The notes under the pieces: generated by a model
Databases searched by the model: none
Seen by the model: only the letters and a program-made list of their open reading frames with translations
Told to the model about the DNA's origin: nothing
Translations under genes and position numbers: made by a program
NCBI RefSeq assembly: GCF_028830055.1
Contig: NZ_CP101655.1
Coordinates: 1,742,880 to 1,806,879, forward strand
Source of the DNA: Pseudomonas serboccidentalis
GTDB taxonomy: Bacteria > Pseudomonadota > Gammaproteobacteria > Pseudomonadales > Pseudomonadaceae
DNA: 64,000 nt
Direction of reading: 5' to 3'
In this document: one piece after another, positions 19,045-27,386 of the stretch
Layout of the letters: every line of letters starts with the position of its first letter
Numbering within the stretch: the first letter of the stretch is position 1

Positions 19045-20661
19045 TTGTTCAAAAAGTACGCATCCTACTTGAGCATTTGTTTGCTCGCTGCGCCGTTTGT
19101 CGCTTGTGCCAATGAGCCGTTGCCGCCGTTGCAGACTCTGCCGACGCCGCCGGCGGAAATGCCGGTCGAACCGCAAAGTCCGCTGCAGGCGGTGCTGATC
19201 GGTTTGCCCCAGGCCTGCCCGGCGATTGCCGCGCACCTGAGCGGCCCGGCGCTGGCGCAACTGCAAGCGTTCTACCAGCAGCAGGACTGGCTGCCGGTGT
19301 GGGCCAGCGAGTCAGGGCGTTTGCCGGCCTTGCAGGGGCAATTGCAGCTGTTGGCCGATGATGGACTCAATCCCAAGCGCTACCCGGTGGCGGTCAATCC
19401 GCCGCAGGACGGCGAACTGTGCGCCGATATCGACATCACTCGCAATTACCTGCAAGCCCTGCAGGATCTGCATTACGGGCGCCTGTTGCAGTCGCATTTC
19501 GAGCCGCTGTGGCATGCCGACGACACCCCGCGTGACCGCCAGGCCGAATTGCTCGCCATCGCCGTGCCCGGTCTGCACGACATCAAGGCCGCGTTCGATC
19601 TGGCGCGTCCGCGTCTGGCGCAATACCAGAGCCTGCGTCATCTCTACGCAAGCCTACGGCAGCAAGCGTTGCCGCGCTGGCAGTCGGTCGGCAACGGCCC
19701 GTTGCTGCGCCCGGCCATGGAAGACAAACGCGTGCCGGAACTGGCGCAGCGCTTGTTCAACGAAGGCTACCTGACTCACGCCATCGGCACTCCTGGCAAT
19801 GCCTATGAAGGCGTGCTGGTGGAGGCGGTAAAAAGCTTCCAGGTCAACCATTCGTTGCAGGCCGACGGGGTGGTCGGGCCGGGGACGATTGCCGAACTCA
19901 ACATCAGTCCGCTGACGCGCCGCGAACAATTGCGCGTCAACCTCGAACGCTTCCGCTGGCTGGCGCAGGACATGGAGCCCGATGGCTTGCTGGTCAACGT
20001 TGCTGCCGCCGAGCTGACCCTGTATCAGGGCGGCAAGCCAGTCTGGCAGACCCGCACCCAGGTCGGCCGCGCCGAACGGCAGACTCCGCTGCTCAAATCC
20101 CGGGTCACGCGCCTGACCCTGAACCCGACCTGGACCGTGCCGCCGACCATCTGGAAGGAAGACAAACTACCGGCGATCCGCAAGGACCAGACCTTCCTCA
20201 GCCGCCAGAATCTGCAAGTGCTCGACGCCCATGGCCAGCCGTTGGCCGCGGCGGACATCGACTGGGACAACCCCGGCAACATCATGCTGCGCCAGGACGC
20301 CGGGCCGCGTAACCCGCTGGGGCAGATGGTCATTCGCTTCCCCAACCCGTTCGCGGTGTACCTGCATGACACGCCGAGCAAAGCCCTGTTCGACAAAGGC
20401 CCCCGCGCGTTCAGCTCCGGGTGTGTGCGGGTCGAGCATCCGATGCAACTGCGTGACCTGTTGCTGACCCCGGCGGAACGCGCGCGCACCGAAACCTTGC
20501 TCGCCACCGGCAGCACCCACGAATTCCGTCTGTCGGCGCCGGTGCCGATCCTGATGACCTACTGGACAGCGCAAGTCGGCAGTGACGGGCAGGTGCGTTA
20601 TGCGCCGGACATCTACAGTCGCGACAGCGCGCTGCTGGCCGGGCTGGACGGGGCAAACTGA
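19045..20661 (+). CDS. L,D-transpeptidase, YcbB/LdtD type
   Basis: 538 residues: signal peptide (about residues 1-23), a scaffold domain, a peptidoglycan-binding domain (ALKSFQ-like VEAVKSFQVNHSLQADGVVGPGTIAELN near residue 262) and a YkuD catalytic domain. The active-site region is FDKGPRAFSSGCVRVEHPMQL with nucleophile Cys, preceded by IRFPNPFAVYLHDTPSK. Such enzymes make 3-3 cross-links in the periplasm. The start is TTG 19045, with GGAG 8 nt upstream; TTG 19015 adds ten residues ahead of the signal peptide. Confidence 0.88.
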   Translation: MFKKYASYLSICLLAAPFVACANEPLPPLQTLPTPPAEMPVEPQSPLQAVLIGLPQACPAIAAHLSGPALAQLQAFYQQQDWLPVWASESGRLPALQGQLQLLADDGLNPKRYPVAVNPPQDGELCADIDITRNYLQALQDLHYGRLLQSHFEPLWHADDTPRDRQAELLAIAVPGLHDIKAAFDLARPRLAQYQSLRHLYASLRQQALPRWQSVGNGPLLRPAMEDKRVPELAQRLFNEGYLTHAIGTPGNAYEGVLVEAVKSFQVNHSLQADGVVGPGTIAELNISPLTRREQLRVNLERFRWLAQDMEPDGLLVNVAAAELTLYQGGKPVWQTRTQVGRAERQTPLLKSRVTRLTLNPTWTVPPTIWKEDKLPAIRKDQTFLSRQNLQVLDAHGQPLAAADIDWDNPGNIMLRQDAGPRNPLGQMVIRFPNPFAVYLHDTPSKALFDKGPRAFSSGCVRVEHPMQLRDLLLTPAERARTETLLATGSTHEFRLSAPVPILMTYWTAQVGSDGQVRYAPDIYSRDSALLAGLDGAN

Positions 20662-20758
20662 TCGACCCCTGTAGGAGTTTTGTGTGATTCCGCAAGCGTG
20701 TGCAGCGTCTAGCCCAAGTGTCCCCGCAATCCCATGGGGCGAGACTTCGGAACCCGGC

Positions 20759-21667
20759 ATGCAAGCGCTGTTGAACGAGATTCTTGACGCTGTCCGGCCC
20801 TTGATCGGGCAGGGCAAAGTGGCTGACTACATTCCCGCCCTCGGCACCGTGCCGGCCAATCAGCTGGGCATTGCGGTGTATGGCAATGACGGCGAAATGT
20901 ATTGCGCCGGCGACGCCGAGACGCCGTTCTCGGTGCAGAGTATTTCCAAGGTGTTCAGCCTGGTGCAGGCCATCGAGCATTCCGGCGAGGCGATCTGGGA
21001 GCGTCTGGGTCACGAACCGTCCGGCCAGCCGTTCAACTCGCTGGTGCAGCTGGAGTTCGAACGCGGGCGCCCGCGCAACCCGTTCATCAACGCCGGGGCG
21101 CTGGTGATCTGCGACATCAACCAATCGCGTTTTGCCGCGCCGGCCTTGTCGATGCGTGACTTTGTGCGGCGCTTGTCGGGCAATCCGCAAGTGATCGTCG
21201 ACGGCAAGGTCGCCGAGTCCGAATACCAGCATCGTGCCCGCAACGCGGCCATGGCGTACCTGATGCAATCGTTCGGCAACTTCCACAACGATGTCGAAGC
21301 GGTGCTGCGCAGTTACTTCAGCCACTGCGCGTTGCGCATGAACTGCATCGACCTGGCGCGAGCGTTCTGCTTCCTCGCCAACGACGGTTTCTGCAAACAC
21401 AGCGGCGAACAGATCCTCACCCGACGCCAGACCCAACAGGTCAACTCGATCATGGCCACCAGCGGTCTGTACGACGAGGCCGGCAACTTTGCCTATCGTG
21501 TCGGTCTGCCGGGCAAGAGTGGAGTCGGTGGCGGTATCGTCGCGGTGGTGCCGGGGCAGTTCAGCGTGTGCGTGTGGTCGCCGGAACTCAACGCCGCCGG
21601 CAACTCGCTGGCGGGGATGGCGGCGCTGGAGATGTTGAGCTCGCGGATTGGCTGGTCGGTGTTCTAA
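20759..21667 (+). CDS. glsB: Glutaminase GlsB
   Basis: 302 residues, the size of the serine-dependent glutaminase family, converting glutamine to glutamate and ammonia in the cytoplasm. The SxxK motif is in [15 protein letters not shown] (about residues 60-74). [39 protein letters not shown] and the C-terminal [13 protein letters not shown] are typical. ATG 20759 ([21 protein letters not shown]) is the family start. A GTG at 20684 with AGGAG 7 nt upstream would add 25 residues and cannot be excluded. Confidence 0.92.
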   Translation: MQALLNEILDAVRPLIGQGKVADYIPALGTVPANQLGIAVYGNDGEMYCAGDAETPFSVQSISKVFSLVQAIEHSGEAIWERLGHEPSGQPFNSLVQLEFERGRPRNPFINAGALVICDINQSRFAAPALSMRDFVRRLSGNPQVIVDGKVAESEYQHRARNAAMAYLMQSFGNFHNDVEAVLRSYFSHCALRMNCIDLARAFCFLANDGFCKHSGEQILTRRQTQQVNSIMATSGLYDEAGNFAYRVGLPGKSGVGGGIVAVVPGQFSVCVWSPELNAAGNSLAGMAALEMLSSRIGWSVF

Positions 21668-21683
21668 AAAACACCGCGGTAAC

Positions 21684-21771
21684 GGTAGGAGTGAGCCTGC
21701 TCGCGATAGCGGTGTGTCATTCAATATGGCTGCGCCTGACACACCTATCGCGAGCAGGCTCACTCCTACAA
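21684..21771. repeat. REPIN (GTGAGCCTGCTCGCGA family)
   Basis: Inverted arms 21684-21709 and 21746-21771 between glsB and the ProA-like gene. Confidence 0.9.
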
Positions 21772-21844
21772 GGGGTTTGTGTTGCTTGGGGGAGGGCTAT
21801 TCCTATACATTTTCCGGCCGCCCCTCCTATGGTGAATCCGCTTC

Positions 21845-23347
21845 ATGTCTCTTGCGCTCGAACGTCTAGTCGCTGGCACGCCGATCCCTTTCGCCGGTAA
21901 CCGCGTAACCGTGGTCAGCCCCGAACTGGCCGCGCGTTTTCAGCCCGGTGACCACCTGCTGGTCGAGCAGGTGAGCGGCGAGCTGTTGCTGATTCCGGTC
22001 GTCGATCAACAGGCCGCTGCGGTGGCGATCGAACGTGCAGCGGCGGCCTTCACCGCTCTGTCGTCGGTGTCCGACGAGGCCATCAGCCGCTTCTTCGATC
22101 TGTTCGCGCAACGCCTGGAAACCCCGGATTGCTGGGCCTTGATCGAAGCGGCGAACCTGGCCGACATCGAGCGCGCCAAGGCCCGTGGCCGCTCCACCAC
22201 CCGATTGCTCGCCGATGAACGCATGCGCCGCGACATGATCGCCGGCCTGCGCGCCTGGCGAGATGCGCCGGCCACGCGCGGCAAGGTCATCAGCAGCGTC
22301 GAACACGACGGCTGGAAGGTCGAACAAGTGGTGTCGCCGTTGGGCATCGTGGCCTTCGTGTTTGAAGGGCGACCGAACGTCTTTGCCGACGCCGCCGGGG
22401 TATTGCGCACCGGCAACACTGCAGTGTTGCGCATCGGCAGTGACGCGTTAGGCACGGCGCAAGCGATCGTCTCTCACGCCTTGAACCCGGCGCTGGCCGA
22501 TGCCGGTCTGCCGGCGGGTGCAGTGTCGCTGGTGGAAAGCGTCAATCACGCCGCCGGTTGGGCGATGTTCGCCGACCGGCGTTTGTCGCTGGCGGTGGCC
22601 CGGGGTTCGGGCCGTGCGGTCAGCCAGTTGGGCAGCATCGCTCAACAGGCTGGCACGGCGGTCAGCCTGCACGGCACCGGTGGTGCGTGGCTGATTGCTG
22701 ATCGTGACGCCGACGCCACGCGCTTCGCCGCCGTGGTGCGCAACTCGCTGGATCGCAAAGTCTGCAACACACTGAATGTCTGCCTGATTCAACGCGATCG
22801 CGCCGCCGAACTAGTGCCGCTGTTCCTCGATGCCCTGCAACAGGCCGGCGCCGCACGCGGGCAGGGCTGCAAATTGCACATCGTCGAAGGCAGTGAAAGT
22901 TATCTGCCGGCTGAGTGGCAGCACGCGACGGTCGAGGTCTATCGCGCCGAGGGGTATCAGACCGAAGCCCTGGCCGAAGCGCTGGCGCAATCCCAGCTGG
23001 GTCGCGAGTGGGAATGGGAAGAAACCCCGGAAGTCAGCCTGATGATCGTCGACGATCTGGCTCAGGCGATTGCCCTGTTCAACCGCTACAGCCCGCAGTT
23101 CACGGTGTCGCTGATCAGCGAGGATGCTGCTGCGCAAGAGCGTTTTTACAACGCGGTGAACGCGCCGTTTGTGGGTAACGGGATTACCCGTTGGGTGGAC
23201 GGTCAGTACGCGCTGAACAAGCCGGAGCTGGGGCTTTCGAACTGGGAGAGTGGGCGCCTGTTTGCGCGCAGTGCGATTCTGTCGGGGGATGGGGTGTTCA
23301 CCGTTCGTAGCCGCATGACTCAGATCGACCTCACCGTAAAACGCTGA
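21845..23347 (+). CDS. ProA-like aldehyde dehydrogenase family protein
   Basis: 500 residues. From about residue 60 on it resembles glutamate-5-semialdehyde dehydrogenase: GWKVEQVVSPLGIVAFVFEGRPNVFADAAGVLRTGNTAVLRIGSDAL, SLVESVNHAAGW, and the nucleophile in SLDRKVCNTLNVCLI. It is 70-80 residues longer than housekeeping ProA, mostly at the N-terminus (a hydrophobic PGDHLLVEQVSGELLLIPVVDQQ stretch). It stands alone, without proB. It is probably a ProA paralogue acting on another acyl-phosphate or aldehyde; the substrate is unknown. Confidence 0.7.
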   Translation: MSLALERLVAGTPIPFAGNRVTVVSPELAARFQPGDHLLVEQVSGELLLIPVVDQQAAAVAIERAAAAFTALSSVSDEAISRFFDLFAQRLETPDCWALIEAANLADIERAKARGRSTTRLLADERMRRDMIAGLRAWRDAPATRGKVISSVEHDGWKVEQVVSPLGIVAFVFEGRPNVFADAAGVLRTGNTAVLRIGSDALGTAQAIVSHALNPALADAGLPAGAVSLVESVNHAAGWAMFADRRLSLAVARGSGRAVSQLGSIAQQAGTAVSLHGTGGAWLIADRDADATRFAAVVRNSLDRKVCNTLNVCLIQRDRAAELVPLFLDALQQAGAARGQGCKLHIVEGSESYLPAEWQHATVEVYRAEGYQTEALAEALAQSQLGREWEWEETPEVSLMIVDDLAQAIALFNRYSPQFTVSLISEDAAAQERFYNAVNAPFVGNGITRWVDGQYALNKPELGLSNWESGRLFARSAILSGDGVFTVRSRMTQIDLTVKR

Positions 23348-23375
23348 TGTCTGAAACCATTAACCAGGACATCTG

Positions 23376-23476
23376 ATGTGTGGCGAGAGGGCTTGCCCCC
23401 GTTGGGTCACGAAGCTGCCCCGGCTTTTTGGGGGCTGCTCGCAGCCCAACGGGGGCAAGCCCCCTCGCCACAGAGT
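23376..23476. repeat. REPIN-like inverted repeat (GGCGAGGGGGCTTGCCCCCGTTGGG)
   Basis: Arms TGGCGAGAGGGCTTGCCCCCGTTGGG and its near-perfect complement enclose GCTGC-type loops. It lies between convergent genes and is a different family from the CCTGCTCGCGA elements; related copies are at 27.2, 31.0 and 31.6 kb. Confidence 0.85.
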
Positions 23477-23490
23477 TTGATAGTGTCTAT

Positions 23491-24150
23491 TCAGGCAGCG
23501 TTGGCAGGTTTGGCAGTAATGGCGCAAGTCGCCGGCTGCTCGGCCAGCGGCACAAACGTGCGGCGATCCGCCGACAGCGCATCGATCGAGCCCGTCTCGA
23601 TGTCATACACCCAGCCGTGCAGGTTCAACAGGCCTTTCTCCTGCGCCAGGCGCACGCTCGGGTGGGTCTGAATGTTCGCCAGTTGCGCGATCACATTCTC
23701 CCGTACCATTGAACTCAACCTGGCCGCGTCATTGGCATGCGGGCGCGCTTCGTTCACCACTTTCGCCGACTCGGCATGTTGCAGCCAGCCGCTGACGGCG
23801 GGCAGGTGATCCATGCATTTGCACTGGGCAATCGCGGTCATTGCACCGCAGTCGGAGTGGCCGCAGATCACGATGTCGGTCACCCCCAGCACTGCCACTG
23901 CGTATTCCACCGTCGCCGACACCCCGCCCGGGTGCGGGCTGTAGGACGGCACGATATTGCCCGCGTTGCGGATCACGAACAGCTCGCCGGGCTCTTGCTG
24001 GGTCAGCAATTCCGGCACCACGCGGCTGTCGGAACAGGTGATGAACAGGGTTCCGGGCTGCTGCGTAGTCGCCAGGTGTTTGAACAGTTCAGTGCGTTGC
24101 GGGAACGCTTCGTTCTGGAACTTCAGGAAACCGTCGATCAGGGCTTTCAT
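23491..24150 (-). CDS. cynT: Beta-class carbonic anhydrase CynT
   Basis: 219 residues. Zinc ligands of the beta class are visible: CSDSR (Cys and Asp, near residue 40) and HSDCG (His and Cys, near 99-102). ATG 24150 ([12 protein letters not shown]) is preferred over ATG 24156 because AGGA is 7 nt before the former and too close to the latter. It follows cynS by 62 nt. In the cyanate pathway it returns CO2 to bicarbonate, which cyanase consumes. Confidence 0.92.
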   Translation of the reverse strand: MKALIDGFLKFQNEAFPQRTELFKHLATTQQPGTLFITCSDSRVVPELLTQQEPGELFVIRNAGNIVPSYSPHPGGVSATVEYAVAVLGVTDIVICGHSDCGAMTAIAQCKCMDHLPAVSGWLQHAESAKVVNEARPHANDAARLSSMVRENVIAQLANIQTHPSVRLAQEKGLLNLHGWVYDIETGSIDALSADRRTFVPLAEQPATCAITAKPANAA

Positions 24151-24212
24151 GGGCATGTCCTCATTGAACAAGAGAGCGGTCGGCCCGCACGCGGAGCGCG
24201 GGCCGGGATGGA

Positions 24213-24680
24213 TCAGAACGGACGCAGCGGCAGGAACTTGCCGTCGAGGGTGACCACGGCGCGGGAGCCGCCTTCCGGGTCTTCGACTTTCTTGATGTCG
24301 AGTTTGAAGTTGATGGCGCTGATGATGCCGTCACCGAACTGCTCATGTACCAAGGCTTTGAGGGTGGTGCCGTAGATCTGGATCATCTCGTGGAAGCGGT
24401 AGATGGTCGGGTCGGTCGGCACGCCGCTGAGGCTGCCGCGCAGCGGGATGATCTGCAGGGCGGCAATGGCGTCGGCGTCCAGTTCAAGTTTGTCGCCGAC
24501 CACTTGCGCGGCGTCTTGCGGCAGCGGGTGCTGGCCGAGCAGGGCAGCAGTGACGTAGGCCAGGCTCAGGCCGGTGTCGTCGGCCAGATCCTGCCACGAC
24601 AGGCCTTTGCGTGCCTTGATGTCGAGAATACGGGTGGTCAGGGCCAGGCTGGCATCGTTGTAGGCGTGGGACTGTTGCAT
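24213..24680 (-). CDS. cynS: Cyanate hydratase (cyanase) CynS
   Basis: 155 residues, matching the 156-residue E. coli enzyme. It decomposes cyanate with bicarbonate to ammonia and CO2. The N-terminal helical domain ([32 protein letters not shown]) is followed by the C-terminal catalytic part with [32 protein letters not shown], containing the Arg/Glu/Ser active-site set. ATG 24680 is preceded by AAAGGAG. It is first in cynS-cynT and divergent from cynR. Confidence 0.95.
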   Translation of the reverse strand: MQQSHAYNDASLALTTRILDIKARKGLSWQDLADDTGLSLAYVTAALLGQHPLPQDAAQVVGDKLELDADAIAALQIIPLRGSLSGVPTDPTIYRFHEMIQIYGTTLKALVHEQFGDGIISAINFKLDIKKVEDPEGGSRAVVTLDGKFLPLRPF

Positions 24681-24800
24681 GGTTGTCACTCCTTTCAAGG
24701 TGGGCTTGCTGTGTGGAAGCAATCTTCTGCCGATTGATCCATAGCGTCCAAGACCGATATACAATGCTTCGCATAAGCCCTGCCTATAGATGGTGAGTCC
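24681..24800. promoter_or_regulatory. Divergent cynS/cynR promoter region
   Basis: A 120-nt gap with an ATGC-TTC-GCAT dyad at 24764-24774 that could bind the LysR-type regulator CynR. Role inferred from position and from the known divergent cyn arrangement in E. coli. Confidence 0.45.
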
Positions 24801-25676
24801 ATGCTGTTGCGACATTTGCGTTATCTGCTGGCCGTGGCCGATCACGGCGGTTTCACCCGAGCGGCTGAGGCCTTGCACGTGTCGCAGCCGACCCTGTCGC
24901 AACAGATTCGCCAACTGGAGGAAACCCTGGGGGTGATCCTGTTCGACCGAACTTCGCGCACGGTCAAACCCACCGATGCCGGCGAGGCTTACATCGAATG
25001 CGCGCGGCGGGTACTGGTGGAGCTGGAGGCGGGCAAACGTGCGTTGCACGACGTGAAGGACCTGTCGCGCGGCACCTTGCGCCTGGCCATGACCCCGACG
25101 TTCATGGCCTATCTGGTCGGGCCATTGGTGCGTGATTACGCGGCGCGGTTTCCCGGGATTCACCTGCAGATTTTCGAGCTGTCGATGGACGACATCGAAG
25201 CGGGGCTGGCGGACGACTCGCTGGACATCGCCATCGCTTTTACCCCGGTACGCAACCCGGACATCGAGTGCATCCCGGCGTTTACCGAAACTCTGGGCAT
25301 CATGGTCGGGCGTGAGCATCCGCTGTACGAAAGCACCGCGGTGCTGACCTCGGGAGACCTTGCGCAACTGGATTTCGCCTTGCTCGCGCCGGACTTCATC
25401 ACGCGGCTATCGATCGATGAGTATTTCCGTCAGCAGGGGATTACCCCACAGGTGCGGATCGAGGTGAACTCGGTGAGTACATTGCTCGAAGTGGTGCGGC
25501 ATTCGCCAATGGCGACGATGTTGCCTGAGGCGATTGCGACCGAGGATCGGGCGTTGCACAGGCTACGGGTCGAGAACGAAGCGCCGCAGCGTGGGGCGGC
25601 GTTGTTGCGACGCAAGAATAATTATCACAGTGCGGCGGCGCTGGCGTTTATGAATCTCGTCCTACAACGCCAATGA
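24801..25676 (+). CDS. cynR: LysR-family regulator CynR
   Basis: 291 residues. [44 protein letters not shown] (about residues 4-44). The effector domain ends with [17 protein letters not shown], close to CynR in my recollection. ATG 24801 has GGTGAG at a normal distance. Being divergent from cynS-cynT, it is the expected cyanate-responsive activator. Confidence 0.88.
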   Translation: MLLRHLRYLLAVADHGGFTRAAEALHVSQPTLSQQIRQLEETLGVILFDRTSRTVKPTDAGEAYIECARRVLVELEAGKRALHDVKDLSRGTLRLAMTPTFMAYLVGPLVRDYAARFPGIHLQIFELSMDDIEAGLADDSLDIAIAFTPVRNPDIECIPAFTETLGIMVGREHPLYESTAVLTSGDLAQLDFALLAPDFITRLSIDEYFRQQGITPQVRIEVNSVSTLLEVVRHSPMATMLPEAIATEDRALHRLRVENEAPQRGAALLRRKNNYHSAAALAFMNLVLQRQ

Positions 25677-25683
25677 TATCTCC

Positions 25684-25768
25684 CTGTAGGAGCTGCCGAA
25701 GGCTGCGATCTTTTGATCTTGTTTTTAAGATCAAGATCAAAAGATCGCAGCCTTCGGCAGCTCCTACG
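25684..25768. repeat. Inverted repeat GTAGGAGCTGCCGAAGGCTGCGATC
   Basis: Near-perfect dyad with about 35-nt arms around a TTGTTTTTAAGA loop. A close copy (GCCGCAGG variant) is at 33.46 kb, so this is a dispersed repeat family. Confidence 0.9.
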
Positions 25769-25789
25769 GTGAGTTTTAAGGGGAACAAT

Positions 25790-25832
25790 AAAAAGGGCCT
25801 GCTTCTTTTGGAAGCAGGCCCTTTTTATTATT
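25790..25832. terminator. Bidirectional rho-independent terminator
   Basis: AAAAAGGGCCTGCTTC and GAAGCAGGCCCTTTTT form a strong stem with A-run and T-run on either side, between convergent cynR and the small gene ending at 25844. Confidence 0.92.
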
Positions 25833-25843
25833 GAAGTTGTCAA

Positions 25844-26173
25844 TCAGCAGAACCGGTCAATCACCCGGACTTCATTCTTGTTCTGCATCGAGTCCCACGC
25901 CTGTTTCAGCGTCTGCAGTACATTGCCGATGAAGTCTTTGTCGGCCGCGGCTTTCTTGCCGACATAACCGTGGCCGCGGCGGTACATCTTCAGGCGGGCC
26001 AGCAGGTTCTGGTTGTTGCGGTCGAATTCTTCTTCACCCGCGTGGGGCGACAGGCAGTCGATATGCACCTGACCCGACTTGCTGATCCAGAGAATGTGGC
26101 TGTCGTGGCTGTCTTTTTGTGCAGCGAACATACGAGCCAGTTCTTCGATAGTAGGTTGATTGTTCAGATTCAT
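25844..26173 (-). CDS. Hypothetical protein, 109 aa
   Basis: A soluble, basic and His-rich protein of 109 residues that I do not recognise. Features seen: HILWISKSGQVHID, RLKMYRRGHGYVGKKAA and a C-terminal cysteine. ATG 26173 (MNLNNQPTIEELARMFAAQK) is chosen because GGGG lies about 11 nt upstream and the reading before it is less protein-like. It ends at a strong bidirectional terminator, which supports a real transcript. No operon partner. Confidence 0.7.
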   Translation of the reverse strand: MNLNNQPTIEELARMFAAQKDSHDSHILWISKSGQVHIDCLSPHAGEEEFDRNNQNLLARLKMYRRGHGYVGKKAAADKDFIGNVLQTLKQAWDSMQNKNEVRVIDRFC

Positions 26174-26349
26174 GATGTTTGCCCCTTGACCAGTTTGGTG
26201 ATCTTTCAAAGTTGATTCGCTAATACAGGTAGCCCATCGGTTAGTTGATCCCTGGCACCGAAACCAGGACGTCAGCGGTCGCCCGTGAGAAGTACGGGGT
26301 CATGCGTCTGTTGCATGTAGTCGTGTTGAATAACTGCTACGCAATAGCG

Positions 26350-26639
26350 TCACAACGAGGAGAAGCAGCGAAAACCGGGAGGCTCCTTGACGACGTTTTC
26401 AGGGTCGACCACAAGCGTCTTGAGAATTTTCGCCAGCGCTTCTCGTCCTTGTACTGGACGTTCAGGCCAGGTCAGCTTCTTCAATCTGCCTTGTGGGCAG
26501 CGTGTATCCGGAAAAAACAACTCGGCGGTCAGACGAGTTTGCTCAAGCGTGTTACCGATGTTCCCGATCGGGGAACGTCTTCATCATGCAAAAGCAAAAC
26601 GATGCCGTCAACGGTTTTGTAGTGATTATTTTTGTTCAC
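26350..26639 (-). pseudogene. Possible frameshifted small gene (about 96 aa if restored)
   Basis: On the minus strand a GTG at 26639 opens MNKNNHYKTVDGIVLLLHDEDVP. A run of four C follows (around GTTCCCCGATC); one more base would join it to GNTLEQTRLTAELFFPDTRC and PERPVQGREALAKILKTLV, ending at a TGA (26352-26350). The two halves read as protein and are in adjacent frames, but there is no recognised family and no clear ribosome site. It could be a decayed gene, a sequencing error in a homopolymer, or chance. The rest of the 26174-26684 gap shows nothing convincing. Confidence 0.3.
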
Positions 26640-26684
26640 TACATATTGTCGGACAAAGCTGTTTTGGAATGAGAAAAGTTCCGT

Positions 26685-27188
26685 TCAGGCAACGGACGCG
26701 GGGGCGCGCAGAATGTAGAAGGTGCAGGGGTAACCGTCCACGGGGCGGTGATCGCAGGTGAATTTGCCTGCGCTCAATGCGGGGATCAACCGGGCCCAGA
26801 AGCGCTGTGCAGGCAGGTTGGCGTCGATATGGAAAATCTGCCATTGACCGGGCAGGCGGCTCAAGAGGACAGAGACGACAAACTGCGCGACGCCTTGGCC
26901 ACGAAAGCGTCGGGCGAGGAAGAAGTAGCCGATGTTGTGTTCGGCGCCGGCAATGTGGGTGTCATCGTCCACGATCACGAATCCGGCCAGTTCACCGTCA
27001 ACGCGGATCAGGAACGGCAGGGTGGCAGGGTTACGCCAGTAGTCGTCTTTGAGGTGAATGCTGAAGAAACCGTGCTCGGCGATTTTCAGCGGCAGCCATT
27101 CGCTGAAATCATGCATGTAGAACTGCATCAGGTTTTCGATGATTGGCAGTTCGTCGCGGTGGGCGGCAAGCAATTCGATGGTGGGCAT
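26685..27188 (-). CDS. GNAT-family N-acetyltransferase
   Basis: 167 residues with the GNAT fold: PFLIRVDGELAGFVIVDDDTHIAG (beta strands 2-4), then the acetyl-CoA loop FLARRFRGQGVAQFVVSVLLSRL (R-x-x-G-x-G/A, near residue 95), and a C-terminal FWARLIPAL segment. The ATG at 27188 begins MPTIELLAAHRDELPIIENLMQFYMHDFSEW. The substrate cannot be read from sequence. Confidence 0.82.
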   Translation of the reverse strand: MPTIELLAAHRDELPIIENLMQFYMHDFSEWLPLKIAEHGFFSIHLKDDYWRNPATLPFLIRVDGELAGFVIVDDDTHIAGAEHNIGYFFLARRFRGQGVAQFVVSVLLSRLPGQWQIFHIDANLPAQRFWARLIPALSAGKFTCDHRPVDGYPCTFYILRAPASVA

Positions 27189-27229
27189 GCTAGCGAGCTC
27201 TTAAGGCCAGACCTGAGTATTGTCGATTT

Positions 27230-27367
27230 GCTGTGGTGAGGGAGCTTGTCGAGTCGTCGCACCGTCTCGCTGGGGGGGGAAGCCGCCCCTCTATGCCAGC
27301 CGCAAAATTTCAATTGCAGGTTTGCGGCTGCTGCGCAGCCGAGCGGGAGCAAGCTCCCTCGCCACAA
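27230..27367. repeat. Inverted repeat, GTGGTGAGGGAGCTTG / CAAGCTCCCTCGCCAC family
   Basis: Outer arms CTGTGGTGAGGGAGCTTG and CAAGCTCCCTCGCCAC are inverted, with a GCTGCTGCGCAGCC inner palindrome on one side. It separates the GNAT gene from topB. Confidence 0.85.
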
Positions 27368-27386
27368 AAATCCCGACCGGACTGAT

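Noticed and set aside
26245..26622. 125-codon plus-strand frame in the 26-kb gap
   Set aside because: No ribosome site, poor protein-like character; the opposite strand reads better.
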